The notes: generated by a model from the sequence alone, not told the origin. A stretch of 64,000 nt of DNA from CAYVNU01 sp964453265 (GCA_964453265.1 CAYVNU010000003.1:1-64000), one strand, 5' to 3'. Counted from the first letter of the stretch, positions 17,653 to 24,934 are shown. A program made the numbers and translations.

Positions 17653-18207
17653 TTACTTTCCAAGTAATTTTAACGCCTGCTTTATTTGCTCGCCCGTAGT
17701 TGCCACTGCATCTAACTTGTTAATTATGCTTCTCACTTCATTTTGCTTATACCCTAAAGCAATAAGTGCATCAAACACCTCACTGCTTCCACCTGTCACC
17801 CGTAACCCGTCACCCGTCACTTTTCCTTTTAGCTCCACTATTATTTTCTCCGCTGTCTTAGTCCCCACTCCCGAAATACGTGTAAAAATTCCGGCATCTT
17901 GGTTTGCAATCGCAGATTTTACCGCATCTACCCTTGCTGACGATAGTATAGCTAAAGCGACTTTCGGACCTACCCCCGAAACAGTAATAAGCATTTCAAA
18001 AAACTGCAAAGTGTTAAAGTCAGACAAACCAAAAAGACTCTGTCCGTCCTCGGAAACTTTGTGATATATATAGAGCGAAAGACTATGGCCAATTCTGCTT
18101 TCTAAAACTTCCGGCGTTACAAAAACCTTATAACCTACGCCTTGATTTTCAAGGATTATAAAGTTAGTAGCCTTCTCTAATATTTTTCCTTGCAAAAAAG
18201 CAATCAT
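17653..18207 (-). CDS. ruvA: Holliday junction branch migration protein RuvA
   Basis: A 184-aa RuvA. Domain I (OB fold, residues 1-65) starts MIAFLQGKILEK; domain II has two helix-hairpin-helix motifs, ITVSGVGPKVALAILS (near 76) and ISGVGTKTAEKIIVELKGK (near 110). Domain III is the short C-terminal helical bundle (ALIALGYKQNEVRSII) that binds RuvB. A repeat-derived stretch VTGDGLRVTGGS sits exactly in the flexible linker between domains II and III (near residues 129-140). RuvA tetramers hold the four-way junction while RuvB drives migration; ruvB and ruvC are also in this window but at separate loci. Confidence 0.97.
   Translation of the reverse strand: MIAFLQGKILEKATNFIILENQGVGYKVFVTPEVLESRIGHSLSLYIYHKVSEDGQSLFGLSDFNTLQFFEMLITVSGVGPKVALAILSSARVDAVKSAIANQDAGIFTRISGVGTKTAEKIIVELKGKVTGDGLRVTGGSSEVFDALIALGYKQNEVRSIINKLDAVATTGEQIKQALKLLGK
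17793..17820. repeat. CCCGT(A/C)AC tandem repeat in the ruvA linker
   Basis: Three to four copies of a 7-8 base word encoding VTGDGLRVTG between RuvA domains II and III. Confidence 0.8.
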
Positions 18208-18333
18208 AAGCTATGAAATTTTAATTAATACAAATCTATAAATGACTACAAAATAATCCATTACAAATTCGTAGTTATTTGTAGCGCCCCCATTTAGTAG
18301 ATTCGTAGTTATTCTACCACCTCCCAAAGCCGT

Positions 18334-18362
18334 TGACAAAAGGCTTAAATTAGCGTATACTT
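18334..18362 (+). promoter_or_regulatory. Strong promoter of the structured RNA locus
   Basis: TTGACA (18334-18339), 17-base spacer, TATACT (18357-18362). Transcription would begin near 18369, at the first hairpin. Confidence 0.85.
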
Positions 18363-18810
18363 TTGCCAACCTGAGTTGGGGGGATTAGCACTGGTGGTCA
18401 GCCATGATCATCAGCTTACCCCTCAAGCTCAAGCCAGCTGGCCTTTAGAAGCAGGGTCAGTTGGCAACGGCAGTCCTACGAGCAATAAGCCTCAGACGTA
18501 GGACTGCCGGTAAAAGTTTTAAAAGCCGCAAGCACTGGCTTGCGGCAGGGCACGACTAGAACGCAAAGTTCTAGCATCTGAATCGAATATTCAGAGATGA
18601 ACACACCAAACCCACCATCGGGATTCCCGTCCCAAGTGTGTTCATCCGCCCTTTGAGGATTCGGCGCGCCTGACAGATCAGGAGCAGGTGTGCCGAGCTG
18701 CGGCCAGGTTCCCATTAATTTGGGGAGTTAAAACTCGAGCTCAGAGCTCACCAGCCGCAGCAAAAAATTAAGGAGGAAAAAATTTTTTGGCCCCTAAAAA
18801 GGGCCGATCG

Positions 18811-18888
18811 GGGGATGAGCATGCAATGGTGCATGCGCTTGCCCTGGGGGCAAGAGAAAGCGGGTTCAAATCCCCTATCCCCTACCAG
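18811..18888 (+). tRNA. tRNA-like domain, tRNA-Pro(UGG)-like with deviations
   Basis: The 78 bases fold as a cloverleaf ending in encoded CCA. The acceptor stem GGGGGAT/ATCCCCT is complete (one G-T pair), the anticodon stem CTTGC/GCAAG is perfect, and the T-loop is the canonical TTCAAAT. The 7-base anticodon loop CCTGGGG reads TGG, with the G37 expected of proline tRNAs. Deviations are C instead of T at position 33, a C-C mismatch in the T-stem (position 50-64), G instead of T at position 8, and a palindromic D-arm (GCATGC...GCATGC). It is embedded in the larger transcript rather than standing alone. It may be a working tRNA-Pro, a decayed one, or a tRNA mimic. Confidence 0.5.
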
Positions 18889-18950
18889 TTTTAGGAGTTC
18901 GCCTGAGCATTTTTTGCTCGCACTCCAAAAAATTTATCCTCCTCCTTGAG

Positions 18951-18985
18951 GGCGGCCAGCAACCAGCTGGTCGCCCTTTTTTTTA
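18951..18985 (+). terminator. Strong terminator of the structured RNA locus
   Basis: GGGCGGCCAGC (18951-18961) pairs with GCTGGTCGCCC (18967-18977), one G-T pair, 5-base loop, followed by eight T. Confidence 0.95.
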
Positions 18986-19054
18986 TTCTCACCACTTTAT
19001 GTGGCTTTTTTTAATTGTAGAAAAATGTTAAAATGAAAATTGGTCATTAATTAA

Positions 19055-19205
19055 CCTATTTGTCGTATTAGTCTTATACGTCCTATAGGTCTTATGTGTC
19101 CCATAAGACCTATCCGTCCAATTTGTCCTATAAGTCTTAATAAGTCCTATTTGCCTTATAAGACTTATCAAGCTGTCCGTCCTATCAAGTCCCGTCCTAT
19201 ACAAT
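19055..19205. repeat. Tandem CCTATAAGTCTTAT-type repeat upstream of uvrB
   Basis: About ten degenerate copies of a 9-14 base word (GTCCTATAAGTCTTAT and its inverse ATAAGACTTAT). It can be read as IRPIRPI-like peptide but has no gene signals. The same word appears at 49303-49330 and, in frame, in the O-antigen-ligase-like gene near 56820. Confidence 0.8.
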
Positions 19206-19228
19206 TTAAGCTTACTTCAAAATTCCAA

Positions 19229-19284
19229 TCCTCCTTCGCCAAGGCTTCCAACTTCGCCAAGGCTACGTCGGACGAGTCGGCGGA
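19229..19284. repeat. CTTCGCCAAGGCTACG repeat, two copies
   Basis: CCTTCGCCAAGGCTTCC and ACTTCGCCAAGGCTACG, the second followed by GTCGGACGAGTCGGCGG. It belongs to the same family as elements at 22296, 28023 and 29948. Confidence 0.75.
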
Positions 19285-19329
19285 CCTATCGTAATAAATT
19301 ACATCCGATAATAATCGGAGTTTAGTTTT

Positions 19330-21393
19330 ATGAATAAATTTGTACTAAAATCTAAATTTAAGCCCGCCGGAGATCAGCCACGCGCGATTGAGGGTCTTTT
19401 AAAGTCGCTTAAAGCAAAAAACCGTTTTCAAACTCTACTTGGCGTTACAGGTAGCGGCAAGACTTTTACTATGGCCAACATAGTAGAAAAAATTCAAAAA
19501 CCCACACTAATTATTTCCCACAACAAAACCTTAGCCGCGCAACTTGCCGCGGAATTTCAAGAATTTTTCCCAGACAACGCGGTTCACTATTTTGTCTCGT
19601 ATTACGATTATTATCAGCCAGAAGCCTACATCCCCCGTTCAGATACCTACATAGAAAAAGATACCCAAATAAATGAAGAGATCGATCGTTTGAGAAACGC
19701 TGCCACCCAAAGTCTTTTGTCTAGAAAAGATGTTTTAATAGTAGCATCTGTTTCCTGCATTTACGGTCTTGGCGACCCGGCTAACTATTTAGATTTGGCA
19801 ATGAGTTTTAAAGAAGGAAAGGATTATAAACGAGACAAGTTACTTAGAAGACTAACAGATTTACAGTACCACCGTAACGACACAGAACTAGTGCGCGGCA
19901 CTTACCGCGTGCAAGGTGATGTAGTAGAAATTATCCTTTCGAGCGAAGACACCATTATTCTAATGGATTTTTTTGGCGACACGCTAGAAAAAATAGAAAG
20001 ATTGGATGCCGTAAGTGGACACAAAATAGAAACCTTAGAAGAATTTACCATTTTTCCCGCTAAGCACTTTGTCACGCCCGAAGAAAAACTAAAAGCTGCT
20101 ACAGAAAATATTCGTGCAGAAATGTTAGACCGAGTAAAATATTTTAAGTCCCAAAACAAACTTATAGAGGCTCAAAGAATAGAACAACGTACAAACTTTG
20201 ACTTAGAAATGTTAAGTAATACAGGCTTTGTTTCCGGTATAGAAAACTACTCTAGGCAAATAGAAGGGCGTGAAGCGGGCTCTGCTCCGTCTACTTTAAT
20301 TGACTACTTTCCCGACGACTTTTTACTTTTTGTAGACGAGTCACATCAAACTATTCCGCAAATTGGCGCTATGTACGAGGGCGACAAGTCGCGCAAAACC
20401 AACTTGGTTGACTACGGTTTCAGACTCCCCTCTGCGCTCGACAACCGTCCGCTTAAGTTTGATGAATTTGAAAAGAAAATTAATCAAGTCGTTTTTGTTT
20501 CAGCAACGCCGGCGCCTTTTGAAATTTTAGCCTCTGTAAACCAAAAAATTCCTAAAAAGGTTGAGGGTGAAAAATTAATGGTTACCGATGTTAAGCAGAC
20601 AGACACTATAGTCGAGCAGTTAATAAGACCGACCGGCCTACTCGACCCCACCATAGAAATAAAGCCCATAAAAAACCAGGTTGATGATTTAATAGAACGC
20701 ATACATGAACGTATAAAAAAACATCAACGCGTGTTGGTTGCCACACTAACTAAACGCATGGCCGAGGAACTAACCGAGTACTTAAAAGAAGACGGAGTAA
20801 AAGTGCAGTACCTGCACAGCGATGTAGATACTTTTGAACGTTTAGAGATTTTGCGCGATTTAAGACTTGGCGTTTTCGATGTTTTAGTCGGCATTAACTT
20901 ACTCAGAGAAGGTTTAGATTTACCCGAAGTTTCTTTAGTTGCAATTCTAGATGCGGACAAAGAAGGATTCCTTCGCTCTGAAACTTTCTTTATGCAAATG
21001 ATGGGCAGAGCAGCGCGTCACCTTGAAGGTCATGTTGTAATGTACGCAGATAGAATTACAGGAAGTATGCAAAGAGGGATTGATGAAACCACCCGCAGAA
21101 GAAAAATCCAAGAAGCCTACAATAAAAAACACGGTATAACCCCCAAAGGCATACAAAAAGCTATTGCCGATTCGCGCATGGCAGGCCAAAGGTCCCCCGA
21201 AGCTTTAGCGGAGGGGGAAAGCAAACTATATCGTGACCCAAGCCGTATGGACAAAGAAGAACTAAAATTCTACCTCCACGAACTAGAAGAACAGATGGAT
21301 TTAGCAGCAAAAAATTTGGAGTTTGAGACAGCCGCAAAGATTCGCGATAGAATTGAAGAAATAAAAACCTTAAAACGTTTGAGTAAAAAATAA
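19330..21393 (+). CDS. uvrB: Excinuclease ABC subunit B
   Basis: A 687-aa UvrB, standard length. It has Walker A GVTGSGKTFT near residue 39, the DNA-clamping beta-hairpin YYDYYQPEAYIP near 93, the DESHQT helicase motif II near 338, motif VI 'MMGRAARHLEG' near 557, and the C-terminal UVR domain (residues 645-683) that binds UvrC. UvrB verifies damage handed over by UvrA and loads UvrC for dual incision. uvrA and uvrC are not in the window. The gene is preceded by repeat DNA and a small CCGAT/ATCGG hairpin (19303-19317), and followed by a bidirectional terminator. Confidence 0.99.
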   Translation: MNKFVLKSKFKPAGDQPRAIEGLLKSLKAKNRFQTLLGVTGSGKTFTMANIVEKIQKPTLIISHNKTLAAQLAAEFQEFFPDNAVHYFVSYYDYYQPEAYIPRSDTYIEKDTQINEEIDRLRNAATQSLLSRKDVLIVASVSCIYGLGDPANYLDLAMSFKEGKDYKRDKLLRRLTDLQYHRNDTELVRGTYRVQGDVVEIILSSEDTIILMDFFGDTLEKIERLDAVSGHKIETLEEFTIFPAKHFVTPEEKLKAATENIRAEMLDRVKYFKSQNKLIEAQRIEQRTNFDLEMLSNTGFVSGIENYSRQIEGREAGSAPSTLIDYFPDDFLLFVDESHQTIPQIGAMYEGDKSRKTNLVDYGFRLPSALDNRPLKFDEFEKKINQVVFVSATPAPFEILASVNQKIPKKVEGEKLMVTDVKQTDTIVEQLIRPTGLLDPTIEIKPIKNQVDDLIERIHERIKKHQRVLVATLTKRMAEELTEYLKEDGVKVQYLHSDVDTFERLEILRDLRLGVFDVLVGINLLREGLDLPEVSLVAILDADKEGFLRSETFFMQMMGRAARHLEGHVVMYADRITGSMQRGIDETTRRRKIQEAYNKKHGITPKGIQKAIADSRMAGQRSPEALAEGESKLYRDPSRMDKEELKFYLHELEEQMDLAAKNLEFETAAKIRDRIEEIKTLKRLSKK

Positions 21394-21394
21394 A

Positions 21395-21439
21395 AAAACA
21401 AAGATGACCATTGCACTGTGCGATGGTCATCTTTGTTTT
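21395..21439. terminator. Bidirectional terminator between uvrB and the TrmB regulator
   Basis: AAAACAAAGATGACCAT pairs perfectly with ATGGTCATCTTTGTTTT around a 10-base loop. Confidence 0.93.
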
Positions 21440-21449
21440 AAATGTAAAT

Positions 21450-22205
21450 CTACTTTCCTACTACCCTCTCATACTTCTCCGCGCTTTGCCAAGCCATTTC
21501 AAAAATGGTTTTAAGGGAAGTTACCACGCCTTTGCTGGTAATAACCACGACAAATAAGTAAGGCGAATAAGAAAAAAAGGCTACACTGTCTTTAAAAAAA
21601 ACATTGTCGGTTAGAAATTGCATATTTTTTGGCACAAATCTGTTTTCATAAAATTCGTGCTGCGGCATTTTACGCGCGTGGATTAAGTCTTCCGCACTTT
21701 GCGTTAAGAGTTCCCGTACTTTTATTTTTTTTGCCAAAGCCATATTCTTTAATTCGCCCGGCATATATTCAAACGCACCCATTACGTCGGAAATATTACA
21801 AAAAAAATCTACCTCAGGGGAGGCAAAAACTTTTTTGTAAACTTCCAAAACACCCTCTTTGCCTTCAAACAACTGAATTTGCGGCTTTTCAACTTTTGCG
21901 TTATAAAGCGCCAGCATATTCGGCATAAACCTTTTTACCATTTCCTGCTTTTTGTGTAAGTCCCCTATTATTTTTTCCGGGCTCTCTGCGGTATAGAGAG
22001 CTTTTTTTGCGCGTGGCACCACGCTAACCAAACCTTTTTTTACCAACTGTTCCAAAATTAAATAGGTAGTCGGCCGCTTTATTTCCGCTTTATTGGAAAT
22101 GGGGTGCACCGTAGCAGTACCCAATTCCAAAAGCGCCAAATAAACTTGCGCTTCCTTTTCGTCTAAACCTACTTGTTTTAATACATTTACTATTTCCATG
22201 TGCAT
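21450..22205 (-). CDS. TrmB-family transcriptional regulator
   Basis: A 251-aa protein. Residues 5-65 form the TrmB winged HTH (LKQVGLDEKEAQVYLALLEL...RPTTYLILEQLVKKGLVS), followed by a short helical linker and a C-terminal domain of about 150 residues ('KPQIQLFEGKEGVLEVYKKVFAS...') that in relatives senses a small ligand. In archaea, TrmB proteins control sugar uptake; many CPR relatives have no known ligand. The ATG at 22205 is preceded by AAGGAGAAGG, and this ribosome-binding site lies inside a palindromic repeat arm. The gene diverges from the phosphatase-like cluster at 22601, which is its most likely target. A second TrmB-type regulator lies at 48518. Confidence 0.85.
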   Translation of the reverse strand: MHMEIVNVLKQVGLDEKEAQVYLALLELGTATVHPISNKAEIKRPTTYLILEQLVKKGLVSVVPRAKKALYTAESPEKIIGDLHKKQEMVKRFMPNMLALYNAKVEKPQIQLFEGKEGVLEVYKKVFASPEVDFFCNISDVMGAFEYMPGELKNMALAKKIKVRELLTQSAEDLIHARKMPQHEFYENRFVPKNMQFLTDNVFFKDSVAFFSYSPYLFVVVITSKGVVTSLKTIFEMAWQSAEKYERVVGK

Positions 22206-22209
22206 TTAT

Positions 22210-22246
22210 TCCTTCTCCTTTTAAGGAGAGGGTTAGGGAGAGGTTG
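22210..22246. repeat. CTCTCCCTAACCCTCTCC palindromic repeat arm
   Basis: Related to the elements in the Mur ligase gene (CCTCTCC...TTAAGG). On the minus strand it supplies the purine-rich ribosome-binding site of the TrmB gene. Confidence 0.7.
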
Positions 22247-22273
22247 AATTCTATAGATAGCAACAATACTACA

Positions 22274-22336
22274 TGTCATCCCGGCCTGCGACATTATCCT
22301 CCGTAGCTTTAGCGAAGGATGGAGCCGGGATCCAGT
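22274..22336. repeat. Nested palindromic mini-elements
   Basis: An outer pair CATCCCGGC.../...GCCGGGATCC encloses an inner element ATCCTCCGTAGCTTTAGCGAAGGAT. The inner one matches the family at 28023; the outer resembles a separate dispersed repeat. Together they form one long hairpin. Confidence 0.75.
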
Positions 22337-22600
22337 TTAATTAGCTATTTCCATTATATTCCCCTTTCTCATTTTTGTCAACTTTTCTGACAAATAAATA
22401 ATACTTAATGAATATACCTATAAACAAAGCTATTTAGTATATTTAATTAGTCATACTTATTGACTATATGCTAAATTTATGACATAATTGCAAGTTATAA
22501 AAAATAACAGTCCAGGGAGCCTGCGGGACTAAAAACTTGGGGTGATACTCTGGCGAGAGTTTCTAAATACGCGTGACAATCCTGAAGGAGGATTTAAAAA
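22337..22600 (+). promoter_or_regulatory. Promoter and structured leader of the phosphatase-like gene
   Basis: TTGACT (22460-22465) and CATAAT (22483-22488) are 17 bases apart. The leader of about 105 bases folds into AGTCC...GGACT (22510-22530), ACTCT/AGAGT (22547-22560) and AATCCT/AGGATT (about 22579-22595). The last hairpin contains the strong ribosome-binding site AAGGAGG, so its folding could hide translation initiation. I recognise no known riboswitch class. Confidence 0.6.
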
Positions 22601-23314
22601 ATGCCTGCATATACGATCGCTGACTTCGCCCGGAAACACAAAGGCCTGCGTGTGATCGCCCGCCGCCATGCGGTGTACAACAAACCCGTGCTTGGACTGG
22701 ACGCCCTTACAATGGCTGCGCTCATCTACTCGCGCACCATTGACCCGCAACTTCTTGGCCTAAGTGCCGAGGGCATGGAACAGATGTACAACCAGGGCGA
22801 GCTGCTTGCGGAAATGGGACTTGTTCCTGACCGCATAGTCACAGGCATTGACCTGCGCAACTGGGAAGGCGGGATGCAAACCGTCGCTGCCATCAAGGCC
22901 AAAACCGGCAATGTAGTTCCCTGCCACCGCAGCCCGGCCGTAACCTATCCGTACTACGATGCCATGAAGACCGTAGAGGTGTATGAAAAGTACGGTGACC
23001 AGGCCGTACACGCTTACCTGTCCGAACAGCCCGGAACGGAAGGACTGTGGACTGAGTCGGCCGCGGACTTTATGAACCGGATCGAAATGTCAGTTGCGTC
23101 AGTAGCGTGGCCGGGAATCACGCTATTTGATCTCAACTTCGAGCAAATGACATTCCTGCATTTCCACCTTGTCGAGCACCTGCGGCAAGTTGAGATTCCA
23201 TTTGGCCCCGACGCCTGGTGTCCTAAAAACGGCGGAGGGATCGTCATCGCCAACGACGACGCTGTGGGCGAGTTCCACCCGGATCTCACCATGGTTATCA
23301 AGATCGTAAGCTAG
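22601..23314 (+). CDS. Histidine-phosphatase-like protein, GC-shifted
   Basis: A 237-aa cytoplasmic protein without signal or membrane segments. LRVIARRHAVY near residues 16-26 resembles the RHG catalytic motif of the histidine phosphatase (phosphoglycerate mutase) superfamily with Ala for Gly. A later arginine (GIDLRNWEGG, near 90) and the histidine-rich FLHFHLVEHL (near 185) sit where the family keeps its second arginine and second histidine. The match is partial and the substrate unknown. The gene is much richer in GC than its neighbours and has a perfect promoter and ribosome-binding site, which suggests acquisition by transfer. It is first in a rightward cluster with a phospho-His carrier domain and an unknown protein; whether it removes phosphate from that carrier is an open inference. 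Confidence 0.55.
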   Translation: MPAYTIADFARKHKGLRVIARRHAVYNKPVLGLDALTMAALIYSRTIDPQLLGLSAEGMEQMYNQGELLAEMGLVPDRIVTGIDLRNWEGGMQTVAAIKAKTGNVVPCHRSPAVTYPYYDAMKTVEVYEKYGDQAVHAYLSEQPGTEGLWTESAADFMNRIEMSVASVAWPGITLFDLNFEQMTFLHFHLVEHLRQVEIPFGPDAWCPKNGGGIVIANDDAVGEFHPDLTMVIKIVS

Positions 23315-23334
23315 CTGGCATCCGACGGCTACAA

Positions 23335-23373
23335 GGGAGAGACAAACCACGCACAGTGGCGTCCGTCTCTCCC
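23335..23373 (+). terminator. Hairpin after the phosphatase-like gene
   Basis: GGGAGAGAC (23335-23343) pairs with GTCTCTCCC (23365-23373); CCAC/GTGG nests inside. The T-run is weak, so it may attenuate rather than stop transcription into the next gene. Confidence 0.6.
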
Positions 23374-23418
23374 TACCCTTTATTAGTCCTTAATAAATTA
23401 AGCATTAATAATAGGTAT

Positions 23419-23742
23419 ATGAAATTATTACTCAAAGGCTTAGGCGCAAGCCAAGGCACAGTAGAGGGTGAAGCTAAAATCTTTTTACCCGGGGAAGCTA
23501 ATAAAGACTTTCCGGAAGGCGCGATTTTAGTTACCACCTTAACCGACCCGACCATGGTTCAGGCCATGGTTAAAGCCGTAGGTATTGTTACAGATATTGG
23601 CGGCATCACTTCTCACCCAGCAATTTTAAGTCGGGAAATGGGTATTCCTTGCGTAGTTAGCACTAAACAAGGTACTCAAATAATTAAAGACGGGATGAAA
23701 ATTTTTATTGACGGTACAAAAGGAGAAGTTTATGCCGTATAA
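23419..23742 (+). CDS. Stand-alone PEP-utilising mobile (phosphohistidine) domain
   Basis: A 107-aa protein that is only the swivel domain found in PEP synthase, PPDK, enzyme I and rifampin phosphotransferase. GGITSHPAILSREMGIP carries the phosphorylatable His66 in the usual G-G-x-T-[SC]-H setting. The start at 23419 gives MKLLLKGLGASQG, the natural beginning of the domain; longer in-frame starts add unrelated residues. The ATP-grasp and PEP-binding domains that normally phosphorylate this histidine are missing. It must either receive phosphate from another protein or act as a regulatory partner. The unknown 374-aa gene 43 bases downstream is the obvious candidate partner. Confidence 0.85.
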   Translation: MKLLLKGLGASQGTVEGEAKIFLPGEANKDFPEGAILVTTLTDPTMVQAMVKAVGIVTDIGGITSHPAILSREMGIPCVVSTKQGTQIIKDGMKIFIDGTKGEVYAV

Positions 23743-23785
23743 AGTCTTCTAAAAAATTATTTATAAACATTAACCTGATTTAAAT

Positions 23786-24910
23786 ATGATTCAATCTGCC
23801 AATTCAAAAGAAATTCCAGAGAATAAAAACTGGATTAGAGATTTTGCCCAAGCGTCTTTTAAACTATATTCGGGTAATACTATAGATGCATTCCAGCCTC
23901 TAGACTTTTTTCATTTTTACCCGCTCTGGTACGATTTATGGGTAAACAGATTTATGTCTGTAATGGATGTTTTACAATGCGATTATAAAAGCTATCAAGA
24001 ATTAAAACACTTATTACCCGTACCTTCCAGTATGAGAGCAATTTTACAAAAGCTCATCCCAACTTTTGCAGGCGTAGACCCCATGCATGCAAAAAACTTT
24101 GGTAGGATGGCAAATTTTTTCACGCGCATGCTTAAAGAAAGCTGTGCGGAAGACCCTTTTGGTTTTAGCCACAACCCTCTTCATACCAGAAATGAACTAA
24201 ACGAAATAATTCAAAACACCCCCTGGCAACCAGCAACTCCCGAAATTGCCAAACAACTAGGACAACTAATTACCGCAGCCGGCTCCTTAGTGCACGGCTT
24301 ATATAATGACGTAGTTACAGATTTCGGTTGGGATGCCTATGGACCTTACAACATAGTTTTGCCTGAAAAAAAATATCAAATAATTATTCGTCACTTTCCA
24401 GATCTTGCGCCAAAAGAAATATGGGAAAGTAAATTTTTAACACCGGTTCAAGATATAAAAATCTATCAATTTTACGAAAACGTAGAATGGGAATTAGCTT
24501 TTTTAGGCTGCCATACAGTGCTTAAATCGGGTAGCCCAGTACTTGGATTAAAATACTTTGCCATATCTATAAACGAAAAATTTATTACCCCAAATATTAT
24601 ACAGCCCATAATACAAGAATTTAGCGAAAAAGCTGTTAGCATATATAAAGAAATTAGAAAAAAAGATTTTGAAGAATTAAAACAATTGGTAATGATTCAA
24701 GAATGCTACCAACTACACAAAATATTTTCTGCCGCCTACATGAACTGGCAGCCTACGGAAGAAATGTTGGAAAAAATAAAAAACCAACCTCTTACTTCTA
24801 ACTTATTACCTTTTGGCAGATTAATGACCAGCCTTGATGAATACAAAGAACTTTTTCATATAAATAAATTCGAAAAAGAAGTTTTAGACTTTCCCACTGT
24901 TAAGGCATAA
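23786..24910 (+). CDS. Unknown 374-aa protein linked to the phosphohistidine domain
   Basis: I do not recognise a family. The protein is soluble, aromatic-rich (many W, Y and F), mostly helical by composition, and has no signal peptide. Striking blocks are 'FHFYPLWYDLWVNRFMSVMDVLQ' (near 43), 'GSLVHGLYNDVVTDFGWDAYGPYNI' (near 171-195) and 'YKIIRHF'-like 'YQIIIRHFPDLAPKEIW' (near 203). It follows the swivel-domain gene closely on the same strand. One possibility is that it is the separated N-terminal part of a larger phosphotransferase-like protein; another is a catalytic partner that phosphorylates or reads His66. Ends at an 18-bp perfect hairpin. Base composition matches the host, unlike the phosphatase-like gene. 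Confidence 0.7.
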   Translation: MIQSANSKEIPENKNWIRDFAQASFKLYSGNTIDAFQPLDFFHFYPLWYDLWVNRFMSVMDVLQCDYKSYQELKHLLPVPSSMRAILQKLIPTFAGVDPMHAKNFGRMANFFTRMLKESCAEDPFGFSHNPLHTRNELNEIIQNTPWQPATPEIAKQLGQLITAAGSLVHGLYNDVVTDFGWDAYGPYNIVLPEKKYQIIIRHFPDLAPKEIWESKFLTPVQDIKIYQFYENVEWELAFLGCHTVLKSGSPVLGLKYFAISINEKFITPNIIQPIIQEFSEKAVSIYKEIRKKDFEELKQLVMIQECYQLHKIFSAAYMNWQPTEEMLEKIKNQPLTSNLLPFGRLMTSLDEYKELFHINKFEKEVLDFPTVKA

Positions 24911-24934
24911 AGCCTTAATCCCGTATGTCACCCG

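Larger units (their letters stand above)
18363..18987 (+). ncRNA. Candidate long structured noncoding RNA with tRNA-like domain
   Basis: A stretch of about 620 bases bounded by a consensus promoter and a strong terminator and far richer in GC than its surroundings. It holds a dense series of stems: GAG.TTG.GGGG..AGC with GCT..CCCC.CAA.CTC (18374-18430), enclosing TGGTCA/TGATCA; GCCAGCTG/CAGTTGGC (18434-18467); GGCAGTCCTACG/CGTAGGACTGCC (18470-18510); GCCGCAAGC/GCTTGCGGC (18526-18546); a junction closed by AGGGC/GCCCT holding CTAGAAC/GTTCTAG, CTGAAT/ATTCAG and GATGAACACA/TGTGTTCATC; CGGCGCGCC/GGTGTGCCG; and GCTGCGGC/GCCGCAGC. The 3' part contains a tRNA-like fold. No open frame of useful length has a start signal. 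It does not show the conserved blocks of RNase P RNA, tmRNA, 6S or SRP RNA. The function is unknown. Confidence 0.6.

Noticed and set aside
18476..18715. 79-aa minus-strand frame over the structured RNA
   Set aside because: No start signal, composition follows the stems, and it runs against the promoter and terminator.
18363..18987. tmRNA or RNase P RNA
   Set aside because: The conserved 5' GGATTCGAC-type block and tag frame of tmRNA, and the conserved P4 blocks of RNase P RNA, are absent; the tRNA-like halves lie together rather than at the two ends.
19055..19205. CRISPR array
   Set aside because: The repeated words are short, degenerate and contiguous, with no unique spacers and no cas genes nearby.
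19094..19294. 66-aa frame (CPIRPIRPI-like) upstream of uvrB
   Set aside because: It is a translation of tandem repeats, without ribosome-binding site or promoter.
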